From Hepsetus odoe (taxonomy: Eukaryota > Chordata > Actinopteri > Characiformes > Hepsetidae), in assembly GCA_017165825.1 (NCBI GenBank), contig CM029384.1, positions 13,176,215-13,240,214 on the forward strand: DNA of 64,000 nucleotides, written 5' to 3'. This document shows, one piece after another, positions 13,001 through 22,779 of this stretch. Positions within the stretch are counted from its first letter, which is position 1. Every line of letters begins with the position of its first letter. Below the pieces are notes generated by a model that was given only the letters and a program-made list of their open reading frames with translations, had not been told where the DNA came from and did not search any database. Both the position numbers and the translations under genes were made by a program.

Positions 13001-16000
13001 CAGTTTAGAGGAGCTTGAAGAAGTGAAGGCTACCTCACTTTCCACCTCCCCTCTGACCCAGCACAGAACTCCTTCTATCACTGTCCTTTTCAACTTGATT
13101 TGCCCTTCCATCCATCCATTATCTAAGCATCTTATCCTAGCCAGGGACAAATGGACTGCTTGAGCCTGTCTTGGCACCTAAAAGCAAAAGTAGGAGAAAC
13201 ACCCTGGACAGGCAACCAAGGCAAAAAAATGTAACACTCAAGGGAAAAAAAAAAACACATTCACTCTTAGGGGCAATTAGCATCTCCAGTTCATGTTTTG
13301 GGGCTGTGGGAGGAGATCTGGTGATAGTGGCCTAGTTGCAGGATACTTGCCTGTTCACCAAGAGGTCACAGGTTCACATTCTACCTCCAGCACTTCTACC
13401 ATTGGGTTCTTGAGCAAGACCCCTAACCCTGAGTTGCTCCAAGGAGACTGTCCCTGAAATAACTAAATCGCTCTAAGAAAACTTATCCAGCAACAGGGCT
13501 CTTTAGCCTGAAACTGACAAAAGATGAAATGCTTGATGACCAACATAAACTTTGCAGTACAAGAAATTTCAGTGTTATATTAACATTATTACTATCACAT
13601 CAGTCAGTTCTTCTATATTCTTGATTTATTTCATGTGGATTTACAGCATTATTACAGGAATCTTTTGCATACAGATGCACTCAGACCGACCTGTCTTTTT
13701 GCTTGGGGACCATCCACACACCCTCCCCCTTCGTTCTTTATATCTTTGTCTCTGCTCAATTGCCTCACTTATCCTTCTTGCTCTGTATTTCCTGTCTTCC
13801 CTTCATTCACATAATTGTCTCTTTCTGAACCTTCCTTGCCTTATTTCTAGCCATTATTAGCCTTTTTGGCTTCCCGTTTTCAACATGCTGTTTCTCTTTT
13901 TCTCTTCTGGTGGGTTTTTTTTTTTTTTTTTTTTTTTTGCTCTTCATGCTCCCTCTCTCTCCCTCTCTTTCCCCTCAGATCTAGCCCCACTCAGTGTCAT
14001 TTGAATTTGGTGTGTGTGTGTGTGTGTGTTCAGGATGTGGTAGCTCTGCTCTCTACTCAGCTGGGCGAGGCTTTGCAGACACCACAGCAGTTGTTCAGGA
14101 ATGCAGGCCAGAGAAGGAGAGACCACATTTCATACCACTACCTATACACACACGTGCACACACACACAGATGCTTACCAATATCCCACTGAGACAGAGAG
14201 AGTCTGTGTAGCCCTACATGACGACAAATAAAACCGTGATGAGTTCGTGTTGGTAGCACTAAAATCTTCATGCCAAAACTACTTGTGTAGAAATTGAGTT
14301 TTTATATTAATTTTTAGAGTGCTGTGAAATTGAGTTTTTCTTTGTATATATAGTACTGTGCAAAGGTATTAGGCAGGTGTGAAAAAATGCTGTAAACAAA
14401 GAATGCTTTCAAAAATATAAATAATGATTTGTTTATTTTTATCAATTTACAAAATGCAAAGTGAGCAAACAAAAGAAAAATCTAAATCAAATCAATATTT
14501 GGTGTTACTACCTTTTGCCTTCAAAGCAGCATCAGTTCTTCTAGGTACACTTGCACAAAGTCAGGGATTCTGTAGGATTATAGTCGGTGTATTATCAACC
14601 AATTTGACCAAACAGGTGCTGATGATAATCACTGTCTCACGGAGGCTGAAACACAGTCATGTTTGGAACAACCTACCAGCCGAGTTCCTTCAAAAACCGT
14701 GTGCAAGTGTACCTAGAAGAATTGATGCTGTTTTGAAGGCAAAGGGTGGTCGCACCAAATATTGATTTGATTTAGATTTCTCTTTTGTTCATTCACTGCA
14801 TTTTGTTGGTTGATGGGAAATTAATGAGTAACACTTCCATTTCTGAAAGCATTCTTTGTTTACAGCATTTTTTTCCACACCTGCCTAAAGCTTTTGCACA
14901 GTACTGTGTATTATTATGAATTGCCAATAATTTATAATACTTGTGTAGTATTTTATAGAAAACAATAGTAATGGTCATCTTTTAGTAATAGATTGCAGGG
15001 GTAGTGAATAGCATGGTTTTTGTGCAGTTATTTTATACGATGTATGTAAATTTTTCATACCATTATATTTGCATGCATTTACATCATTTTCGATACTAAA
15101 GAATAAAAGCAGCATGGGAGGGATACAAGCTGAAAAGTGTTGGCTTACCATGTAGCTCCAGAGTCAAAGGCCCTTTTGATTTATGTGTATTTGTTGGAGC
15201 CATTATGGCTGGAGCGGTGGTGCCAGCCTGTGAAAGCCCCAGCATTTTTGCCCTGCTGAACCAGTGACCTCAGCACAGGGTCACAGACTGATTAAAGGCT
15301 TCCACTGTGTAAAAGAGCTTTGTCCTTTATCTTTTGGGGTGTTTTCAGAGGTGAAGGTGGGTTGTGTCTGGGAGATGTCTGTGGCATTGTGCCCTGGTGC
15401 TTACATTACAGCTATGTGAGAGCTGGCATTTGCAGGACAGGAATGGTAGTCTGGGGAATAAGCATGAGTGCAAGCATTAGCTTGTGGGAACACAAAGAAA
15501 GGGTGTGTGTGTGGCATGTTTCTCTAATATTTCTTTTTTTCTTACAATTGCAATTATTACAAAGTGTCTTCACACATCAATGTACTTTTTGATCAATGTT
15601 TTAAAATTTCTTGTTCAAGATGTTTACACACAGTGGAAAGACAAATCACAATGAATGCAATGTGCTCAAGCAAAGAGACAAAAGATAAAAAACAAAAGAG
15701 TTAATCCTTTATAAAGATAAAGTTTATTATTAGTTTTTAAATTGTGTGGTAAATTTCAGGTATCCATAAACCAAAATTGCCTTTGGAGGAGAGAGCCCTA
15801 CGCCTAATGAAGCTTAACTGACTACTATTGCTGTCCCAGAGACCGTTTTAATGTAATTACATAATTCGGCATGTTAACTGTGGTGGAACTCCAGATGCCA
15901 CCAGTTATGTGATTAAAAGAAATTCATTAAGATTTAATAAGATATGATTACATCTCAGTCAATGTGGAAAGGACTTTATGCTGCATGTTTTAGCTTGTCA

Positions 16001-19000
16001 TATGTAACATTTAAGAAGCAGTAATGACCTTCCATCTTGACACATCTTTGTCTTTTAATTTCTGTAGAGGAATAATCATGTTACATTTTTTTCAGGTTTT
16101 ATTTGATTTATAAATGTTTATAAGTAATATTTATCTGTTACTCCTAAAGGCCTTTCACACTAAATGCTCTCCTCTCCCTGTATCTGTGTGCAGTCGTGTG
16201 GGTCAGCTGAAGGACCAGGCCCAGTCGGTACTGTCTCCTGGAAACCTGCCCGAAGATGCAGAGTGTCTGACTGTGCCCAAGTACAAGAGAGACCTGGTGC
16301 AGAAATTGAAGATCCTGCGGCAGGAGCTCTCACAACAGCAGCCACAGGCTGGACACTGTCGGATTGAAGTGTCCCGTGAGGAGATCTTTGAGGTAGGATG
16401 GGCAAAACCACCTTAATTAAAAAGAAACTAAATATGCAGGAAATATCAGCGGCTCTGTCTCTTGCCACTCTGAGCGTCTTCGGTCAAACGTGGGGATTTA
16501 AGGCACTGAGCACATGTCTGTATTGCATAGAGAGTGTACTTATAGTTCAGTTAGTGCTCTGATCTCACATTGTAATTTGATTTAGTTATTTAGGGAACTG
16601 TTCAGTGTGTCATGAAATTTGAAGGTTTTTATTATTCCTGTGCAATTCAAATTATTGCATAAGTACACTATGGCTTCCCCAAGCAGCAGCTACATGTGTT
16701 CTATAATGAATAATACTAAGAACTATTTCACTTACTCTCACAATACTGCACTAAATAATTATCTACGATATTCTGAATGTTCTTTTGCTTTAGATCGTTT
16801 TCAAATAAAATTATTCCAGCTTTGTGTCAGGTTTTTTTTTCCCAGTTGAGCAGTCTTTTAACATCGTGTCACAGAAAAAGACAAACGTGGCTGACAAGAT
16901 TTCTGTAATTGTCTATGTTTCACGAACAGAAATATACAACATATGCATCCAAGATTTGAGAGAGATAAGCTTCTAGTCCTGAAAAGAAATCCACAAAAGC
17001 TAATGTTGCTTTTAGCAAACAACATTTGCTAATGTTGTTTTAAATGACCAAAGAAATCATTTTGGACTTCAGAGTCCCATATTTCATTTTTTGGGGTATT
17101 TGGGGAGATGTCTGTAGCCTTGCTGGTAACATTACTGCTACGTGAGAGCTGGCTTTGGCAGAATAGAAAGGGAAGTCTGGGGAATCAGCATGAGTACAAG
17201 CAAGAGCAACTGCTGAAACCATGCCAAATTAATGGATTTCAAATTTATATTGAGCAATTTTTATCCATATAGAGCTTTGTTATAGTACAAAGAAAAAGTG
17301 GCATTTTACTGATGTGAGTAGAGGGTGGATTTTAGTTTGATACTCACCTGTCAGAGTCGTGACTGTGAACCATGAGCCGTTCATGAGTTAAACATCTGCC
17401 GTGCTGCCACACACGGTCTTCTTTTTCCAGCATCCTGCTTTGCTGGCTTGATTTACTTACTCTTTTTTTTTTTTTTTTTTCCACTCCCTTCTTGTCTGCC
17501 TCTGTTATTCCTCACTGCTTACTAGCTAAACACTAGCAAGACAGTAAATAAAAGTCTGTAGGCCCTTTTCATTTTGTATAAACAAGTCTGGGAGCTCTCT
17601 TTGGTGTTTTTCAATTCAACCAGTAATGAGAATGTCCTACACACACGTTTGGGTAGTTGAGTTAATGTGTGATGGCCAGACAAGCCCGCCAGATATTGTG
17701 TGCATTTGTTCATGTGTCTCATTTGATTTGTTACAAATGCTTTCTCTAACAGTAGACCTGCTCTAACATTCCAGTTTTTTATCTTAAAATTATTTTGCCA
17801 TTGTGTGTTATTGTCAGGATTTTGGTGCACAAGGAAGTGTGAGGCAGGACTTTTGGAGATGTTTGCAATGCTGCATTCCTCTGTGTTCCCTCCAGAGCTC
17901 CAGAGGCATGCAGGCCTGCAACAGACAAATCATATGGGCCCACTGAGTAAAAATGAGTCTGTGTGCATGTGTGTGCATATATTAGAATGCACTCGCCTGC
18001 AGACTGCAGAGTTAAAAACATGAATGTATCTTTTTAAATGGCTGCTTTCTGACTTTCCAGCACTTTGCCCCACTGATAGTATCACTACAAAATGTAATCT
18101 ATATGGTATTGGTTTGAAACACAGCCCTCTGCTGCCTTTTTTAAAATCCTGTCTCTTTGCGTCCTCAGGAATCATACCGGCAGGTGATGAAGATGAGGCC
18201 AAAGGACTTGTGGAAGAGACTAATGGTGAAATTCAGAGGAGAAGAAGGGCTGGATTATGGAGGAGTAGCCAGGTAAGACCTCAGTCTAGCTTTACTAAGA
18301 TAATCTTAAGCAAATCATGCACTACAGCAAAAAATTCCTGTTTGCCTTTTTAATATTATTTCATGTTGGTGTAATAAAAACTATTCTGACGTCATCTCTT
18401 CCAATCATGTTGATGAAGACATGAAAGACAAACCATTGGTCTCAGATCAGCACTTATTTTTTTGAAGACCTATGCTGGTCCACTTTGTTCATTTGATCCT
18501 CCTTTTTCTTGATGAAAACTATCTGGGAACTAGTTCCTCTAGTGTTGACAGTTGGGTATTACACATTTTAATATGAACTGAATTTGAGCTTCTCTTTAAA
18601 GCCCACCTCCCACATGTGTATAACTTAAACTCAGGTGAATTTAAAAAAGGAACAAGATTAAAATGCCTAATTTGTGTTTGTGTAGGGAGTGGTTATACCT
18701 TCTGTCACATGAGATGCTGAATCCATACTATGGACTCTTCCAGTACTCACGGGATGACATCTACACCCTACAGATCAACCCAGACTCTGCAGTCAACCCG
18801 GTACATAATCAAATGAGCACAGGGCTCTAGTTGGCTCTAGTTGATGTTGATGTTATATTTCAAGAAATGTGCAACAACTCTTTGCAGTTATCAGTGTCAT
18901 ATTACTGAGTAATATTATTAATTTCTAAGTAAAAAAAATAACACAATCTGTGCATGATACAAACAGATGGAAATAATTTATACACATTTTAATTATTACC

Positions 19001-22000
19001 TTTTTTTTGCAAATACCGTGTTTTCTCGTGTATAAGTCACACAAATTTGTACCAAAATCCACTATAAAAATGGGGGTGTGACCTATACATGGGGAATTAA
19101 TGTGTGAGGGAACTTTCTTCAGTGATTGACACTTCCGCTTAGAGACCCGTGAATGTTCACATTTCCAGTCAATCATCCTCTAAATTATTACCAAATACAT
19201 GTTTTTGGTGCTTTCCTATCAAGTAAAATACATTCACATTACCTGTAAATTACATTACATTTACCTGTAAAATCTGAAAGTGTCATTCAACATAATTCAC
19301 AAAAAATCATTCATCTCACAAATTTCAATCCAGGAAATTCACATGCCGCCATTTTGAATACCTAAACCGCTGACCGCGTACGTAACAACTCTATACATTT
19401 TACCATAAATCCCAGTATTTCTGACTTATGTGATGCGCATATGCACACATTAGCATTGTTGCCTACATGTAATCCAAAATCTAATGTCAAGATATCGCTC
19501 AAAAATTAATTTTGGACCAAATTTCAATGCCAGATCAGGGGTACAACTTTTACATGAGTAAATATGGTAGGTAAGAGCCTCCCATTGGATAATTACTGCA
19601 TGGATGATTGTTTCGGCTAACTGATGCAGTGAGTAGCTTCTCATTACTTAATCATGTCGGAAGACGCATCCTGTTATTGTGGAAAAGATGTTCATCTGTT
19701 TCAGAAGGTTCAGATTACTGGCATCAACCAAAGAAAACATCAACACGAGAAGCTGGAACTAAAATTGGGTTAAGAGCTGTCTAATACATTATTAAAAACT
19801 GGAAGGATAGTGGGGAACCAATTTCTTCGCGGAAGAAATGTGGTCGGAAAAAAAATCTTGAATGAGCGTGATCAGTGATCGTTTAAACATTTGGTGAAAT
19901 CAAATCGTAAAAAAACAACAGCAGAACTCACGGCAGTGTTCAATAGTGAAAGTAAGAGCATTTCCACACGGGCTTATTCCAAGATGATAATGCCAGGATT
20001 CATCGGCTCAGATTGTGAAAGAGTGGTTCAGGGAGCAGAGACATCATTTTCACACATGGTTTGGCCACCACAGAATCCAGACCTTAACCCCATTTCGAAT
20101 CTTCAGGATGTGCTAGAGAAGAATTTGTGCACCGGTCCGACTGTCCCATCATCTCTGCGAGATCTTGGCAAAAAATTAATGGAACTCTGGATGGAAATAA
20201 ATGTTGTGATGTTGCAGAAGCTTAAATGATGCCACAGCGAATGTGTGCTGTAATCAAAGCTAGAGACGGTCCAACCAAATATTAGAGTGTGTGACTTTTT
20301 GTTTTGGACGGGCAGTGTATTATACAAAACATGGTGCAAAATGCATCTTAATAGAATTGTAGCATTTAGTTGTTTTCAACCATTTATGAAACAGTACGTC
20401 TTCCATTTGACTGGACAAAATGAGCTGTCCTTAACTCCCACACACATCTTTGATCCGTGGGAACCCATGAACCTGTCACAGATGCGCATATATATATTGA
20501 AATTAACGTAGTTCTGTAATAGATTGGTGATTGTAGCCCTGCTTTTTCATTCTAGGAACATTTGTCCTACTTCCACTTTGTGGGCCGCATTATGGGCATG
20601 GCTGTGTTCCACGGCCACTACATTGATGGCGGCTTTACACTGCCCTTCTACAAACAGCTGCTGGGCAAACCCATCACCCTGGATGACATGGAGTCTGTGG
20701 ATCCTGACCTGCACAACAGTCTGGTCTGGATCCTGTGAGTGCTCTTGATTTCCTACTCAAACCACAGGGAAATGTACCTCTCGAGCTGCAAAGAAATTGT
20801 CGTGTGGACTCTTATTTGTTAACACAGTGCACCTCACTGTCCCTTTTTCAAGTCTGATCTTTCCTCTAATATTTCTCAGCATTAAGCATTTTTATTACAA
20901 TTACAATCTATTACAATTATATCTGTTTTCATGTGGTTCTAGTGTTCATCCATTCAAGCATATATGCCTGTGCATAATGGTCTTAGACCTTAAGGAATTT
21001 GTTCAAAGTTAAGGTGAACAGTTAAGCTGAGAGTCATGCTTTTGGTTGATTTTTGGTTGATTTAAAGTAAACGCATGTAAACAAATGTTTTTTTCCTCTC
21101 TTTTTTATTTCTCAGTGACAATGATATTACAGGGGTGCTGGACCACACATTCTGTGTTGAGCACAATGCATATGGCGAGATTATTCAGCATGAACTCAAG
21201 CCTAATGGCAAGAGCATCCCTGTCACCCAAGACACTAAGAAGGAGTATGTCAGGTATGTCTAAAGGAGCCTACGCTGCTCTACTACTTCATGGTAGACTA
21301 GCAAAGCCAACTTGGGTCTGCCCCTGTTTTTTTGTCCATTTGGGTAAAGTATTCTTACTGCTAATGTTGTGGGTCTGGTTTACTACAGACTGTATGTGAA
21401 CTGGCGGTTCCTCAGAGGCATCGAAGCACAGTTCCTGGCTCTGCAGAAAGGCTTCAATGAGGTCATTCCACAACACCTGCTCAAGGCCTTTGATGAGAAA
21501 GAGCTTGAGGTATTAGAGTAATTTTTGATGCCTGTGAAAGAGTTTATTTTGCTGACTTAGCTCTTACTTTTTTTTTATGACTGGCCACTTTATTACTAAA
21601 ACATTGCCTCAATTATCGTTTGCAGGTCTTTTTTTTGTGCATACTGGCGCACAAAAAAAGAACTTAGGATTTAAATTTAATGTGAATCTTGCCATTTCTT
21701 TACTCTGCCCCCTCCTTTCTTCTACCAGCTTATTGTGTGTGGCCTGGGAAAGATTGACATAAATGACTGGAAATCTAACACACGGCTGAAGCACTGCACA
21801 CCGGACAGCAACATCGTGAAGTGGTTCTGGCGAGCCGTTGAGTCATTTGATGAGGAGCGAAGAGCCCGTCTGCTGCAGTTTGTCACTGGCTCCTCCAGAG
21901 TGCCACTACAGGGATTTAAAGCCCTACAAGGTACTTAAGCACAGGCTATTTGTGTTAATCTGATTACTCTAAGAGCAGAAAGTCAACTTGACCATAAATA

Positions 22001-22779
22001 AATCATTTTATGAATAAACTTTAAATATTAGTTTTGTAAAGGATAAGCATTTGGCAGCGGTGGCCTAGTGGTTAGGGAGTTGCCCCCGCATCGGAAAATT
22101 GTGGGTTCGATTCCCTCACCAGTAGGTTGCCCTGAGGTGCCCTTGAGCAAGGTACCATCCCCGTCACTGCTCCCCAGGCGCTTTCAACAGCTGCCCACTG
22201 CTGTACTGTGTTTGCATGGGTTAAATGCAGAGGTAAAAATGTGTACTAGTAATTGTTTTGTGAAAAATCAAGGTTAATCCATCTTTTAAACTTGTGTGGG
22301 GTTTTTTTTTTTTAGTTTACAACTGGATAAAAAAAGTCAGTTGTTCTGTAAACACATCCCCTTAATCTCTTACTAACTTACTCAAACTACGACTAGCTAT
22401 TCGTTAATCCTAATCAAACTAGCATTTAGCTTATAATATGTTCTCATGGGATCCTAATGTGTTTGGGGTTCAGGAGCTGCAGGCCCACGTCTCTTCACCA
22501 TCCATCAGATTGATGCCAGCACAGACAACCTACCCAAGGCCCACACTTGGTGAGTGAAAACCTTTCAATTTATTGGCCTTGTTTTGTTATACATATATAC
22601 ATCTAAATGGATCTATTCCTGTTATACATTTTAAACATGGCTAGGATGTGCTAATTGTTCCTTATTTGTGTCTTTACAGCTTTAACCGCATCGACATTCC
22701 TCCATATGAACACTATGACAAACTATATGATAAACTCCTGACGGCCATTGAGGAGACTTGTGGCTTTGCTGTGGAGTGA
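3770..22779 (+). CDS. smurf2: SMAD ubiquitination regulatory factor 2 (E3 ligase), 5'-partial
   Basis: HECT-type E3 ligase that ubiquitinates SMADs and TGF-beta receptor complexes recruited through its WW domains. Exons: 3770-3903, 6272-6337, 7497-7581, 7703-7786, 8357-8559, 9738-9822, 10880-11038, 11291-11335, 16194-16392, 18169-18272, 18686-18800, 20556-20734, 21116-21253, 21389-21509, 21729-21930, 22474-22549, 22680-22779; all junctions are GT-AG and in frame, giving 697 residues. In order they encode the C-terminal half of the C2 domain, WW1 (exons 3-4), WW2 (exons 5-6), WW3 (exon 7), and the HECT domain (from exon 9). The catalytic Cys codon (Cys-Phe-Asn-Arg context) is split by the last intron, TG|C. 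The protein ends Gly-Phe-Ala-Val-Glu as in the family. The WW3-HECT linker reads like SMURF2 rather than SMURF1 when the 45-base exon is left out, and the neighbour ddx5 agrees. The start codon and first C2 strands lie outside the window. Confidence 0.96.
3949..3976. repeat. (GT)n microsatellite in smurf2 intron
   Basis: A run of GT dinucleotides starts about 45 bases after the donor of the first visible exon. Similar tracts occur at 5092-5116, 9463-9474 (as CA), 12247-12267 (as CA) and 14011-14029. Confidence 0.9.
3987..6271. other. smurf2 intron between exons 1 and 2 of the window
   Basis: No gene seen. It holds (GT)n at 5092-5116, (CA)n at 5290-5309, a T-run near 4607 and AT-rich sequence. 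Open frames here have no recognisable protein features. Confidence 0.7.
7678..7696 (+). promoter_or_regulatory. UG-repeat in place of a polypyrimidine tract at the 3' splice site of the WW1 exon
   Basis: The acceptor of exon 7703-7786 is preceded by a run of TG repeats and 'tcatgtag' instead of a pyrimidine tract. UG repeats are known binding sites for TDP-43 and CELF-type splicing regulators. The exon is 84 bases with both borders in phase 2, so it can be skipped in frame. Confidence 0.55.
8622..8797 (-). mobile_element. Decayed reverse SINE (family 1)
   Basis: It shares the order of blocks of the reverse copy at 63617-63892: a 'gagcaccgcaat' region, 'gcatttgatgcat', 'gtggagcagtaggcagcc', 'gggaagcagtgttggcgaca' and 'actcactggtacatcaggg'. 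It lies in the smurf2 intron after exon 8357-8559. Confidence 0.6.
9946..10134 (+). mobile_element. SINE (family 1) with internal (GT)n
   Basis: The copy begins in the tRNA-like head ('agggagttggcccc'), has a B-box-like 'gggtttgaatccc', then 'ttgaggtacccttgagcaaa', and ends 'gtcactttcactt'. A (GT)n tract of about 30 bases at 10043-10072 has grown inside it. It lies in the intron between smurf2 exons 9738-9822 and 10880-11038. Confidence 0.8.
11291..11335 (+). CDS. smurf2: 45-base cassette exon of smurf2 (15 residues, Ser/Pro/Asn rich)
   Basis: The acceptor 'cccatcag' and donor 'aacag|gtaag' are canonical. The exon adds Pro-Ser-Pro-Asn-Gly-Ser-Arg-Ser-Ala-Ser-Glu-Ala-Pro-Asn-Ser between WW3 and HECT. 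Both borders are in phase 2. Skipping joins AA|T CGT, giving Asn-Arg-Val-Gly-Gln-Leu-Lys, which is the arrangement I recall for mammalian SMURF2 at this place, so both inclusion and skipping keep the frame. Whether it is always used or alternative cannot be decided from DNA. Confidence 0.72.
13095..13315 (+). mobile_element. Fish L2-type LINE tail
   Basis: The order of blocks 'tccatccattatctaagc', 'gagcctgtcttggca', 'acaccctggacaggcaacc', 'ggggcaattagcat' and 'ggggctgtgggagg' is that of a very common fish 3' repeat. Smaller relics of the same repeat occur near 25940-26012 and 45914-46012. Confidence 0.6.
13316..13500 (+). mobile_element. SINE (family 2)
   Basis: It has a tRNA-like head (A box 'gtggcctagttgcagg', B box 'aggttcacattct') followed by 'ttgagcaagacccctaaccc' and 'gagttgctccaagg'. 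The reverse complement of 35260-35442 shows the same blocks in the same order, so the two are copies of one family. Confidence 0.7.
14350..14912. mobile_element. Internally deleted Tc1-like element
   Basis: Both ends match the ends of the longer element at 42285-43927: left 'gtactgtgcaaag...ggcaggtgtgaaaaaatg', right the inverted form ending 'gcacagtactgtg'. The terminal inverted repeats extend through the 'acaaagaatgctttc' block and inner blocks such as 'caaatattgatttga'. No transposase remains. It probably moved as a non-autonomous copy or decayed by internal deletion. Confidence 0.85.
15341..15490 (+). repeat. Local duplication, copy A
   Basis: It shares about 130 bases in the same order with 17085-17215: 'ggagatgtctgt', 'gtgagagctggc', 'gtctggggaat', 'agcatgagt'. 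I do not recognise it as any known transposon. The two copies lie 1.7 kb apart in different smurf2 introns, on either side of exon 16194-16392. Confidence 0.65.
17085..17215 (+). repeat. Local duplication, copy B
   Basis: Second copy of the sequence at 15341-15490, same orientation, with scattered substitutions and small gaps. It is located in the intron after smurf2 exon 16194-16392. A T-run follows at 17462-17480. Confidence 0.65.
19014..19569. mobile_element. Short DNA element with 25-base inverted ends (MITE-like)
   Basis: The left end TACCGTGTTTTCTCGTGTA and the reverse complement of the right end TACCATATTTACTCATGTA match at about 80 percent and continue into AAGT. The 556-base body has no transposase. 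The superfamily is not clear to me; it abuts a truncated Tc1-like element on its right. Confidence 0.6.
19570..20324 (+). mobile_element. 5'-truncated Tc1-like transposon relic (Tc1 family B)
   Basis: It encodes broken pieces of a DD34E transposase. Near 20060-20120 the line Trp-Pro-Pro-Gln-Asn-Pro-Asp-Leu-Asn-Pro-Ile is followed by Ser instead of the catalytic Glu. The right end 'ggacgggcagtgta' is the inverted terminus. The reverse copy at 34453-35738 belongs to the same family. The left terminus is missing, replaced by the element at 19014-19569. Confidence 0.8.
22053..22240 (+). mobile_element. SINE (family 1) with well-kept tRNA promoter
   Basis: A box TGGCCTAGTGG and B box GGTTCGATTCC fit the RNA polymerase III consensus. 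They are followed by 'ccctgaggtgcccttgagcaagg', 'gtcactgctccc' and 'gggttaaatgcagagg'. The 3' 'ctttcactttc' tail is absent. It lies in the smurf2 intron before exon 22474-22549. Confidence 0.85.

Larger units (their letters stand above)
11336..16193. other. Longest smurf2 intron in the window, repeat-rich
   Basis: The 4.9 kb intron separates the cassette exon from the first HECT exon. It holds an L2-type tail (13095-13315), a family 2 SINE (13316-13500), a T-run at 13917-13938, a deleted Tc1-like element (14350-14912) and the first copy of a local duplication (15341-15490). No further exon was recognised. Confidence 0.75.

Noticed and set aside
3770..22779. SMURF1 instead of SMURF2
   Set aside because: The linker between WW3 and HECT (Gln-Leu-Lys-Asp-Gln) and the HECT residues, for instance Thr-Gly-Val-Leu-Asp-His, read like SMURF2, and ddx5 lies next to it.
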